Below, one piece after another: positions 27,620 to 35,480 of a stretch of DNA of 64,000 bases. Under the pieces are notes generated by a model that ran no database searches, had not been told where the DNA came from, and saw only the letters and a list, made by a program, of their open reading frames with translations. The stretch's first letter is position 1. Every line of letters starts with the position of its first letter. The stretch spans positions 62,001 through 126,000 of the forward strand of contig CACXAT010000001.1 of the NCBI GenBank assembly GCA_902765725.1, written 5' to 3'. The translations under genes were made by a program, and so were the position numbers. The DNA comes from an uncultured Lachnospiraceae bacterium. GTDB lineage: Bacteria; Bacillota; Clostridia; Lachnospirales; Lachnospiraceae.

Positions 27620-27693
27620 CGCACACATCTCCTGTTCTCAGCGCTCCGGCCAGTTCTTCTGCCGCTCTCCGACAGACGCTCCGGCGTCTTCCC

Positions 27694-28431
27694 TCAGCTT
27701 CCTTCGGTCACCAGGCCGAAGGTCTCTTCATGCTCCCGGTATTCAAGCAGTGCCCGGTACAGGAAGACATCCTCGGGCGTCGTGATCTTCAGGTTTCCGC
27801 GGTTTCCCCGCACCATATGGACCTCGCGGCCGAGGGTGCGCAGGATTGTGCAGGCGTCCACCATGTTTTCATATCCCTCAGGCCGTCTGCGGATCTGCTC
27901 GTGGGCATCCAGAATATCCTTCAGGAAAAAGCTCTGGGGAGCCTGCGCCGTATAGGTCTCCTTCCGGAAGGGCACATCCCCCACCTGCTCTCCGTCGCTG
28001 CTCACGATCACCGTCTCATAGCTGGGGATGCAGGTCACAGCGCTTCCGTACTGCTTCACAGCTTCGATGCTGCGGGTGATCAGATCCATCGTAATAAACG
28101 GGCGCACGCCGTCATGCAGAAGCACGATACTGTCTTCCGGGTTTTCTGCAGAGGCCTCCTTCAGCAGCCGGTAGATCGTATCCTGCGCGCTGTCCCCGCC
28201 CGCGATCACCTTCTTCGTCCGGGTCAGCCCGTATTCTGCGACCAGCTCCTGCGCCTTCGGGATATAGGAATCCGGAACCGCCAGATACATCCGGTCGATC
28301 TTAGGATGGCGCTCAAACAGCCGCATGGTGTGCACCAGGATCGGCACACCGTTGATCTTCAGAAACTGTTTCGGCAGGGCGGTCCCCATGCGGTTTCCGC
28401 TTCCGCCCGCAAATATCAGCGCAATATTCAT
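27694..28431 (-). CDS. IspD/TarI-like polyol-phosphate cytidylyltransferase (copy 1)
   Basis: A 245-residue nucleotidyltransferase that joins CMP from CTP to a polyol phosphate. The CTP-binding loop is FAGGSGNRMG at 6-15 followed by PKQF, with VLLHDGVRPF near 100-109 and the C-terminal KITTPEDVFLYRALL. Both IspD (isoprenoids) and TarI/Bcs1 (CDP-ribitol) share these features; the context of glycerophosphotransferases and the start overlapping the previous stop (TGATG) favour a CDP-polyol for wall polymer. A second copy at 34713-35429 suggests two different CDP products or two loci merged. Confidence 0.85.
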   Translation of the reverse strand: MNIALIFAGGSGNRMGTALPKQFLKINGVPILVHTMRLFERHPKIDRMYLAVPDSYIPKAQELVAEYGLTRTKKVIAGGDSAQDTIYRLLKEASAENPEDSIVLLHDGVRPFITMDLITRSIEAVKQYGSAVTCIPSYETVIVSSDGEQVGDVPFRKETYTAQAPQSFFLKDILDAHEQIRRRPEGYENMVDACTILRTLGREVHMVRGNRGNLKITTPEDVFLYRALLEYREHEETFGLVTEGS

Positions 28432-29600
28432 CAGTCTGCATCTCCTCTCATGTTGTGCCGCATCCACTGTTCGATCCTCTCTGTGGCCCGGCCGTCACAG
28501 GCGCCCATATACCGGTCCAGGAAATCCCTGTATCCGTCAGGATCCGTCTTCGCGCGCCGAACCGCACCGGCAAGGATCTTCTCATCCGGCTCTGTCACGA
28601 TCTCCCCCGGGATCTGTGTGATGTCCATATAAAAGCCGCGCCCTGACCGGTATTCGTCAAGATCCGGGCAGTACAGCACAGCGCTCTTTCCCAGCAGCAG
28701 GTACTCATAGATCAGAGAAGAGTAATCCGCGATCAGCACATCTGTCACAGGGTAGAGCTCCTCCGTCGGGATCGGGCAGATGTAAGACTCCAGGCTGCCG
28801 GCCCGGGTGCCGCCTTCCTCCTGTATCCTGCGGAGCATATGGGGATGCAGTCTGGCCAGGACCAGATACGCTTCCCCCAGCTCCCTCTGCAGACGGTCCA
28901 GATCCAGAGCAATATTCTCCGGCATCCCGGCATTACCCCGGAAGGTCGGTGCCCAGAGCACCACTTTCCTGCCCGTCGCCTGCGGGTATCTCTCAAAAAA
29001 CCGGTCCCTGCACCTCTGTCTCCAGGTCTCACTGCGGTACAGGTCCGTCCGGCTGACGCCCAGGGGCTTCACGCACGCTTCAGGAAGCCGCATCGCCGAG
29101 GCAAAGGGCTTCACGCACGCTTCTCCCGAGACCGTGACCAGATCCGCATTCCTGTATACGTTGCCGCCGTGGTAGTTCTCCGGAATATCGTCCGGCGAGT
29201 CATAGCCGAACTTCTTATAGCAGCCGCAGGCATGCCACAGCTGGATGAGCCGGGTCTCCTCTCTCTTGCGGCAGGATGCCGCCGGCAGAAAGTTGTCGCA
29301 GATCACCACAAAGCCCGCCCTTGCGTACAGCTTCATAAAGCGGATGGAGTGCCTTGCGACTGCCGCCGCCCCGGCGCGGCCATAATCCAGGTACAGCTCA
29401 CAGATCTTCCAGGAGCCGTCCTTCTTCAGCTTCCGGTACAGAAGCTCCATGGACGCCGGACGGCTGTCGTGATGCGCATCCGCGAACACGACCAGCTTCG
29501 GATCCACCCCATGGAAACGAAACAGTCCATAACAAACAGGCAGCACCGTTGTCTGCACTGCCTGCTTGATTATCTGTTTAATCTGAAAACGAATATTCAT
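28431..29600 (-). CDS. CDP-glycerol glycerophosphotransferase family protein
   Basis: A 389-residue TagB-like enzyme. Landmarks are QLWHACGCYKKFGYDSPDD near 125-143, PLGVSRTDLY near 190, VVLWAPTFRGNAGMPEN near 225, LVLARLHPHML near 260, DVLIADYSSLIYEYLLLGKS near 300-320 and GACDGRATERIEQW at the end. It resembles the 9006-10331 gene in the ACG-KKFGY motif and C-terminal DGRAT pattern. It lies four bases after an epimerase gene and shares a base with the cytidylyltransferase start, so donor synthesis and transfer are coupled. Confidence 0.87.
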   Translation of the reverse strand: MNIRFQIKQIIKQAVQTTVLPVCYGLFRFHGVDPKLVVFADAHHDSRPASMELLYRKLKKDGSWKICELYLDYGRAGAAAVARHSIRFMKLYARAGFVVICDNFLPAASCRKREETRLIQLWHACGCYKKFGYDSPDDIPENYHGGNVYRNADLVTVSGEACVKPFASAMRLPEACVKPLGVSRTDLYRSETWRQRCRDRFFERYPQATGRKVVLWAPTFRGNAGMPENIALDLDRLQRELGEAYLVLARLHPHMLRRIQEEGGTRAGSLESYICPIPTEELYPVTDVLIADYSSLIYEYLLLGKSAVLYCPDLDEYRSGRGFYMDITQIPGEIVTEPDEKILAGAVRRAKTDPDGYRDFLDRYMGACDGRATERIEQWMRHNMRGDAD

Positions 29601-29604
29601 TGCT

Positions 29605-30690
29605 TTATGATCCGGTCTCCCGCAGGATGCTGATCGTATGCTCCAGACCTGTTTTTATGTCAAACTGTGCCCTCCAGCCAAGCGCCTGCAGCTTCGAGCT
29701 GTCAAGCCTTGCCTTGGTTGCGGTCGAATACCCGGCCTTCTCCACCTCATCCGGAAGGTCGAACACCACCTTCGTTCCGGCAAAGTCCGCGATCCGCTGC
29801 GCCAGGTCTCTCAGTGTGATGTCACAGCGCACATCCGAGATATTGTAGGCTTCACCGCACTTCCCCTTCAACAGGCATGTCAGCATCCCGCTGACGGCAT
29901 CGCACACATAGGTGTAGGAGTAATACTGCTTCCCTGCACTCTTCAGTACAATATCCTCTCCTGCGACTGCCTTGTGGAGGAACTGGGAGAGCGCCTTCGT
30001 ATCGGTGGCAAGGAGCGCGGGCCCGAAGGAGCGGGTAAAGCGTGGGATCACCACATCCAGTCCCCTCTGGCGGATATAAGCCTGGCAGAGCGCCTCACCG
30101 GCTCTCTTGCTCTCAGGATAGCCTGCCCGCAGCGTATTGCAGTCTATGTAGCCGCAGTAGGACTCGTCAAACAGCTCCGTGTCCCCGCGGTTCTCCCCGT
30201 AGATCTCATTGGAAGAGGCGAACAGAAACCGGGTGCAGCCCTTTCCGGAGGCAAAATCCAGAAGATTGTTCAGTCCCATGATATTTGTGACCACGGTTCC
30301 GATCGGATCATTGGCATAGGCCACCGGATGAGTGTTGGAGGCAGCATGAAATATATAGCTTGCCCCCTGCGCCTGAGAATAGATCTCCCCGGCCCTTTCC
30401 AGATCTTCCCGGCTGTTGATGTCACACCGGACAAAGGAAAATGACTCCTCTTCCAGATACTTCCCAAACCTTGCCCGGGCCTTCTCTTCATTTCTTCCAA
30501 GAGCAATAATCCGGCAGTTCTGCCCCGCCTCACGGTTTCGTTTCATGAGAACGTCGATCAGTGTGCTTCCGATCATCCCCGTGGCACCGGAGATCATCAG
30601 GCATCCGCCTCTCAGCTGCTCCCAGGGAATGTCCAGCGACGTGACCCTGGCCAGATCCTCCTGATACTGAATGCTGTCTGTCAGATTCAT
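29605..30690 (-). CDS. NAD(P)-dependent epimerase/dehydratase family protein
   Basis: A 361-residue extended short-chain dehydrogenase with ISGATGMIGSTLIDVL near 34-49, IFHAASNTHPVAYANDPIG near 115-133, FASSNEIYGENRGDTE near 155, and a YxxxK equivalent in GYPESKRAGEALC near 190-202. The ATG at 30690 has GGAG five bases upstream and lies 16 bases after the ligase-nitroreductase stop. It is 30-40 percent like the 26543-27619 gene by eye, with matching C-terminal ALGWxxQ. Likely acts on a nucleotide sugar or CDP-polyol precursor. Confidence 0.8.
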   Translation of the reverse strand: MNLTDSIQYQEDLARVTSLDIPWEQLRGGCLMISGATGMIGSTLIDVLMKRNREAGQNCRIIALGRNEEKARARFGKYLEEESFSFVRCDINSREDLERAGEIYSQAQGASYIFHAASNTHPVAYANDPIGTVVTNIMGLNNLLDFASGKGCTRFLFASSNEIYGENRGDTELFDESYCGYIDCNTLRAGYPESKRAGEALCQAYIRQRGLDVVIPRFTRSFGPALLATDTKALSQFLHKAVAGEDIVLKSAGKQYYSYTYVCDAVSGMLTCLLKGKCGEAYNISDVRCDITLRDLAQRIADFAGTKVVFDLPDEVEKAGYSTATKARLDSSKLQALGWRAQFDIKTGLEHTISILRETGS

Positions 30691-30706
30691 ATGACTCCCT
30701 GCTGCG

Positions 30707-32818
30707 TCAGCGCGCAAAATGAACAACCTCTTTTCTTGCCAGAAGCTTCCCCTCTTCCGCCGGATATCCGAGAGCGATCATCGCCCAGACGGTGTGATTC
30801 TCCGGAACGCCGAATTCGTCCAGCACATCCCTGACAGGATCCACCTCCCGCAGTGTTCTCAGAACATTCAGCCAGCAGGCCCCGAGCCCGTAGGAGTGGG
30901 CGGCAAGGAGCATATTTTCCGCGGCGCAGGACGCGTCCTGGCAGCCATTGTGGTTCCGGTTGTCATTGGAGACAAGGATCAGGCAGGCGGGATTGTTAAA
31001 GCCGTAGCAGTACACCTTCTGCGCCTTCGCGCTCTCCATGGCAGCTTCCTTCAGGCGGCGGATCCTTCCCTCATCTTCGACAACGGTAAACTGCCATGTC
31101 TGAAGATTGTGGCCGCTCGGAGCATAATACCCTGCCTTCAGGATCATCTCCAGCATCGATCTCTCGATCTTCTGATCCGTAAACTTCCGGATACTGCGCC
31201 TGGACAGCAGCGCCTCGATGACAGGATTGGTCAGCTCCGCTTCCTGTCCTCTCTTCTCCCAGAGCCGCTTCATCTCTTTGCGGTCCAGCTTCTTCATGCG
31301 GTTTCTCGGAAGCTCCGGGACACTGACATACGCCTGCGGGATCTTGAACCGCTCCATGTGGGCAGCCAGGAATACTTTCAGATCGTCTTCCGAATAGCCT
31401 GCGTCCTGCACGACAAACAGCACCGGGATCTGCCCCAGCACCTCTTCCGGATCCGGAACACCTATGCAGGCGCATTCCTTCATGGCAGGATACTCGCTGG
31501 CGATATTCTCCACCTCGATCGGAGAAACCTTCTCCCCGCCCACGTTGATGATGTCATCCGCTCTTCCGAGCATATAGACATACTGTTCATCATCCGTATA
31601 GACCAGGTCATTGGTCACCAGCCATCCGTCCCTGAGCGCGTCCTGGGTAGCCTCCGGGCGGTTCCAGTAGCCGGACATGACCATATCGCCCTTCAGCGCA
31701 AGACGGCCCGGATGCTCCATATCCGTGTGCTCCAGCGCCTGGCCGTCTGCTCCGAGCACCTTGATCTCAACACAGTCCAGAGGCTTTCCGATCGCCGCCA
31801 CCTTGACCGGATCCGATGCCACATGGTTGACATCCGTAAACAGGGCTCCGCCTGTTTCGGAGCTTCCCCAGGTATTATTGAGCTTCGTATCCGGCAGAAG
31901 CTTCGTGAAATCCTTCCTCTGCCTCACACTCAGACTGCCCGCGCCGACCTCGATATAGCGAAGCCGTCCGACGATCCCGGAGAACTTATCCTGCATCTGG
32001 GAGCGCGTCAGCTCGAAAGAGGCGGGGACGATCACCATGCCGGTGCAGCCAAGCTCGACGATGTTCTTCTCCATGTCCCGCGCAAACGTAAAGCCGTTCT
32101 GCAGCACGACCGTACAGCCCTGCCAGAAGGCCGCTCTCATCTGGCGAAGCGCCAGAGAGTGGTTGAGCGGGAGCGGGATCAGCACTCTGTCCTCGGGGAG
32201 GATTCCGATTCCGTCCCTGGTATTGATAGAGATATGATAGACGGCTCTGTAGCTGAGCATAACGCCCTTGGGTCTTCCCGTCGTACCCGTGGTGAAGATC
32301 ATCTCCGCGATGTCCTCTGGATCCGGCTCCACATACTCCGGTACGTCATAAGAAGACTCTGCGAGGGCCGCGCACTGTGCATAGAACTCCTTAAGGGAGT
32401 GCACCCTGCACTTCTCTTCATATCCCTTCATGGAACGGTCAGTAAGATACAGAGAAGCTGACGTATCCTCATAGATGGACCAGCCGTTCTCCGGAGTCGC
32501 ATTCTTGTCCATGGCGACCACGACGCATCCGGCATACTGGATGCCGAGAATCGTGACGACTGCTTCCGGTTTGGAGATCGCGGTATACAGCACCCTGTCC
32601 CCTCTCTGCAGTCCCATCCTTCTCAGCAGTGTACCTGCGGCCCTGATCTGCTCATACAGCCGGGCGTAGGTAAGCATATCCTTCTTGAAACATACCGCAG
32701 GCTTATCCGGCTGAACGGCGGCAAGCTCCGCGATCCTCTGTACCAGTGTCTGGATCATATCCTCCCTGTTCTCCTTCTGTAAATGTATTAATCTGCTGTA
32801 AACCGGAGTCGGTTTCAT
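30707..32818 (-). CDS. AMP-forming ligase fused to a nitroreductase domain, module B
   Basis: A 703-residue fusion. Residues ~20-520 are an ANL-family ligase with P-loop FTTGTTGRPKG at 175-185, A5 motif NNTWGSSETGG at 314-324, hinge LGRADDIINVGGEKVSP at 417-433 and a C-terminal RNRMKKLDRKEM lysine region. Residues ~532-703 are an FMN nitroreductase-family domain with SRRSIRKF at 539-546 and APSGHNLQTWQF at 566-577. No carrier domain is inside, but a free carrier is encoded at 34406-34630. A likely scheme is activation of an acid, loading on the carrier, and flavin-dependent oxidation or reduction of the bound group, which is inference. The start at 32818 has GGAG three bases away; an ATG 20 codons later is an alternative. 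Confidence 0.85.
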   Translation of the reverse strand: MKPTPVYSRLIHLQKENREDMIQTLVQRIAELAAVQPDKPAVCFKKDMLTYARLYEQIRAAGTLLRRMGLQRGDRVLYTAISKPEAVVTILGIQYAGCVVVAMDKNATPENGWSIYEDTSASLYLTDRSMKGYEEKCRVHSLKEFYAQCAALAESSYDVPEYVEPDPEDIAEMIFTTGTTGRPKGVMLSYRAVYHISINTRDGIGILPEDRVLIPLPLNHSLALRQMRAAFWQGCTVVLQNGFTFARDMEKNIVELGCTGMVIVPASFELTRSQMQDKFSGIVGRLRYIEVGAGSLSVRQRKDFTKLLPDTKLNNTWGSSETGGALFTDVNHVASDPVKVAAIGKPLDCVEIKVLGADGQALEHTDMEHPGRLALKGDMVMSGYWNRPEATQDALRDGWLVTNDLVYTDDEQYVYMLGRADDIINVGGEKVSPIEVENIASEYPAMKECACIGVPDPEEVLGQIPVLFVVQDAGYSEDDLKVFLAAHMERFKIPQAYVSVPELPRNRMKKLDRKEMKRLWEKRGQEAELTNPVIEALLSRRSIRKFTDQKIERSMLEMILKAGYYAPSGHNLQTWQFTVVEDEGRIRRLKEAAMESAKAQKVYCYGFNNPACLILVSNDNRNHNGCQDASCAAENMLLAAHSYGLGACWLNVLRTLREVDPVRDVLDEFGVPENHTVWAMIALGYPAEEGKLLARKEVVHFAR

Positions 32819-32840
32819 CTGCTCCAGTATCTGACCATAC

Positions 32841-34322
32841 TCATTTTCTGGATAGTTTCTCTTTCAGCACTGCTTTTAATATACGCATATTATTTCTCTG
32901 AACAGTAAAGCTGCTTATATCGCTGACCTGTTTCCGTATACTTCTCTTCAGTTCTGTCATCAGCCAGTCAGTCTCCGACAGTTTTCTGTCAACCTCCGAC
33001 AGTTTTCTGTCGGCCTCTCCCAGTTTTCTGTCAGCCTCCATCAGGTTCTTCTCTAATGCGTCTATCCTGCCCCTTAATGCCGCTGTCTCCTTTTCTTTAA
33101 GGATAAGCTGATCATTCAGCATAAACAGCCTTTTTACATTCATGCTGTTTGTGGCAGGCTGCAGATACTTTTTTGCCAGTTCCCATGTGAAGTCCGAATT
33201 ATGAAAGAAGGTCTCCGTCTCACACCTTTTCAGGTCATGGTAAAACTTCTTAACATATTCTCTGCCGCCTTTATAATCTGAATTCTTCAGAACGCGCAGG
33301 TATTGTCCGGCAAGCTCCCTGACATCATAGTCCTTTCTTACCGCTTCAGGGAAAACATACCGGTCCCTGTTCTGATACATATCTTTTATCTCTGCGTTAA
33401 TCTCTTCAGGCGTTTTCTCTCTGAATTCGATCGGTACAAAATTACACTGTCTGAGCTTGGGATAATCCTCCTGTGAGATCAGGCCGCACACCTTACTGTA
33501 GCCTGCCAGCAATACCGGAATTCCCATGGTTAAGGCTTCGATCGCAACGCGGTCTACTCCGATTACGCCATCATAGTTCCCCTTTAATGACTTCCCCATG
33601 TCTGGCGAAAACCCTTTGAGTTCCACCCTGGCGGATGTCTCCTTCACGAGATCTTCCAGCTGACTGAAACAGTTGCCGTCTCCATATACATCAACCTGAT
33701 CTATATCAAGATCCGGCAGCATACGGATCGCTTTTTCAACCCCCGGGTACTTATCACTGTCAATTCTCGAGACAAGCGCCCATTTCCTGTTGCCGGGAAG
33801 GGCTGATACCTCATATTGTTTCAGGTCTACCGGGTTCGGTAAGAAACAGGTATTCTTTTCGCCCATGCCTGAAAAAGTGTCAATTCCATACTTGTTAACA
33901 CAGTATATGGCAGATACAGATGAAGAAATGATCTCTTCATACATGATCTGATCAAATACAGTACAGGTGAAATTAGCAGACGTTGTTACGTGATACGTAC
34001 AGACCAGTTTCACCTCTGCGATATTCGCGGCAAAATATGCCGGAAATATTGCATACCACGGGTGAACATGTATCACATCTATTTTTTCTTCACGAATGAT
34101 CGTAAGCAGTCTTTCTACGTCTTCAATCAGTTCCGCAACCGTAGCCTGAAAAGAAAAATGGAATCCTGAATAAATCCTGTCGCACTTCAGAATACCAACA
34201 TCCTCATATTCACCGAAGCAAAAGCAGTATCGATTCTCTGCCTTAGTGGCTTCATAAAATGTGATAATATGATTCTCCAATCCGCCTAATCTGAAAAAAT
34301 CACTTAACACCAGAATATTCAT
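32841..34322 (-). CDS. family 4 glycosyltransferase with C-terminal coiled coil
   Basis: A 493-residue GT-B fold enzyme. The N-terminal half starts ILVLSDFFRLGGLENHI and has IDVIHVHPWYAIFPAY near 80; the donor domain has LVSRIDSDKYPGVEKA near 180 and GVIGVDRVAIEALTMGIPVL near 255, with E of the EX7E type. Residues ~400-470 are a coiled coil with seven-residue repeats of ADRKLxE. The DNA is visibly AT-richer than its neighbours, hinting at separate acquisition. The ATG at 34322 has GGAGG four bases upstream. The sugar is unknown. Confidence 0.82.
   Translation of the reverse strand: MNILVLSDFFRLGGLENHIITFYEATKAENRYCFCFGEYEDVGILKCDRIYSGFHFSFQATVAELIEDVERLLTIIREEKIDVIHVHPWYAIFPAYFAANIAEVKLVCTYHVTTSANFTCTVFDQIMYEEIISSSVSAIYCVNKYGIDTFSGMGEKNTCFLPNPVDLKQYEVSALPGNRKWALVSRIDSDKYPGVEKAIRMLPDLDIDQVDVYGDGNCFSQLEDLVKETSARVELKGFSPDMGKSLKGNYDGVIGVDRVAIEALTMGIPVLLAGYSKVCGLISQEDYPKLRQCNFVPIEFREKTPEEINAEIKDMYQNRDRYVFPEAVRKDYDVRELAGQYLRVLKNSDYKGGREYVKKFYHDLKRCETETFFHNSDFTWELAKKYLQPATNSMNVKRLFMLNDQLILKEKETAALRGRIDALEKNLMEADRKLGEADRKLSEVDRKLSETDWLMTELKRSIRKQVSDISSFTVQRNNMRILKAVLKEKLSRK
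32972..33045 (-). repeat. 21-bp tandem repeat inside the coiled-coil coding region
   Basis: Three near-identical 19-21 base units with the shared core CAGTTTTCTGTC begin at 32972, 32993 and 33014, and a diverged fourth follows. They encode the seven-residue repeat DRKLSEV. Seven-residue periodicity extends a coiled coil without shifting its register. Confidence 0.8.
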
Positions 34323-34405
34323 GATGCCTCCCACGTATACAATCCAGACACAGCGTGCCGTCTGCCTGTACTGCAGATATGTAGAATTCTCTTCGCTGAG
34401 TATGC

Positions 34406-34630
34406 TTACTGCAGGCGCTCTACCATCGCTGCGAGGGCGCTTACAGAATTGAAGTTCTCCTCGATGATCTCCTCATACGGGATGGTGATCCCGAACTCCA
34501 TGGAGAGCGCGGCGATAATGCCCGTAATCGTCAGTGAATCCAGAATGCCGTCATCCACCAGTTCATTGGAACTCATAAAATCAATATCCGGAAACTCTTC
34601 TGTCAGCAGGTTCAGTACTTTCTCTTCCAT
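34406..34630 (-). CDS. stand-alone acyl carrier protein (DltC-like), module B
   Basis: A 74-residue acidic carrier. The phosphopantetheine serine is Ser32 in GILDSLTITG, a canonical DSL motif. It is the natural partner of the ligase-nitroreductase two genes downstream. The ATG at 34630 follows AGAGGA with six bases between; an ATG two codons earlier is less well placed. Shares ENFNS and the helical pattern with the module A carrier at 10339-10566. Confidence 0.87.
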   Translation of the reverse strand: MEEKVLNLLTEEFPDIDFMSSNELVDDGILDSLTITGIIAALSMEFGITIPYEEIIEENFNSVSALAAMVERLQ

Positions 34631-34712
34631 AGTCATTCCTCTTTCTGTAATGAATTATCCAGTTTATATATCACAGGGTCTCCTGCAGTATACATGTCAC
34701 GTGCGCTCCGGA

Positions 34713-35429
34713 CTATTTCAGCCAGTTGTCCGGATCCATCTTCAGGTATGCCTTGAACAGCTCCAGGTCATCTTTTGTCGTCAGCTTGATGTTTTTATCT
34801 GATCCGGCGGCAAAGTACAGGCGCTCTCCCAGCTCCACCATCATCGTATTGGTGTAGGCAGACCCCTTGATGCCGATCCCTTCCTCAAAGGCACGGTGAT
34901 AGGCCCGGTCCAGCTTCCCGAACCGATACGCCTGGGGTGTCTGTACCCTCCGCAGTGTCTCCCTGGGGATGTATCGGACGGTGGAGATCTCATTATCCAT
35001 TATGAAGATCTGCTCGTTGTAGGGAAGGGCCGTGACACCGTTGCCGTACTGTTCACATTTCCGGATCACATCTGTGAGGACCGAAGCATCTACCAGAGGG
35101 CGGATCCCGTCGTGTACGATCACGATATCCTCTTCCCCGCAGATTCCCTCCAGGTTGTATACACCGTTGCGGATCGACTCCTGTCCCGTCTCTCCTCCGG
35201 AGATGACCCATCTGAGCTTGTCGATCCCGAACTGCTTCGCGTAGGCCCTGGCCACATCATGCCATCCGTCGATGCATACCAGTTCGATCGCATCGATCAT
35301 GGGGTGTTTCTGAAACCCCTCCAGGGTATAGACCAGCACCGGTTTATCATATACATTAATAAACTGCTTCGGGATATCCTGTCCCATACGGTGGCCGGAG
35401 CCCCCCGCTATAATGAGTGCGATATTCAT
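34713..35429 (-). CDS. IspD/TarI-like polyol-phosphate cytidylyltransferase (copy 2)
   Basis: A 238-residue nucleotidyltransferase with the CTP-binding loop IIAGGSGHRMG at 6-16, PKQFINVYDKPVLVYTLEGF, the catalytic strand IVIVHDGIRPLVD near 98-110 and the C-terminal IKLTTKDDLELFKAYL. It activates a polyol phosphate as a CDP derivative. It differs clearly from copy 1 at 27694-28431 (for instance in the central loop IFIMDNEISTVRYIPRET), so the two are not recent duplicates and may use different substrates. Confidence 0.85.
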   Translation of the reverse strand: MNIALIIAGGSGHRMGQDIPKQFINVYDKPVLVYTLEGFQKHPMIDAIELVCIDGWHDVARAYAKQFGIDKLRWVISGGETGQESIRNGVYNLEGICGEEDIVIVHDGIRPLVDASVLTDVIRKCEQYGNGVTALPYNEQIFIMDNEISTVRYIPRETLRRVQTPQAYRFGKLDRAYHRAFEEGIGIKGSAYTNTMMVELGERLYFAAGSDKNIKLTTKDDLELFKAYLKMDPDNWLK

Positions 35430-35480
35430 ATCCGCTGCACCTCTCTCTGTATCCTGCGCTCTGACATCCGGGCGATCCCC

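Noticed and set aside
34713..35429. assignment as ispD of isoprenoid synthesis
   Set aside because: Two copies lie within a wall-polymer operon with CDP-polyol-using enzymes and no other isoprenoid gene, so a polyol cytidylyltransferase is more likely; not excluded for one of them.
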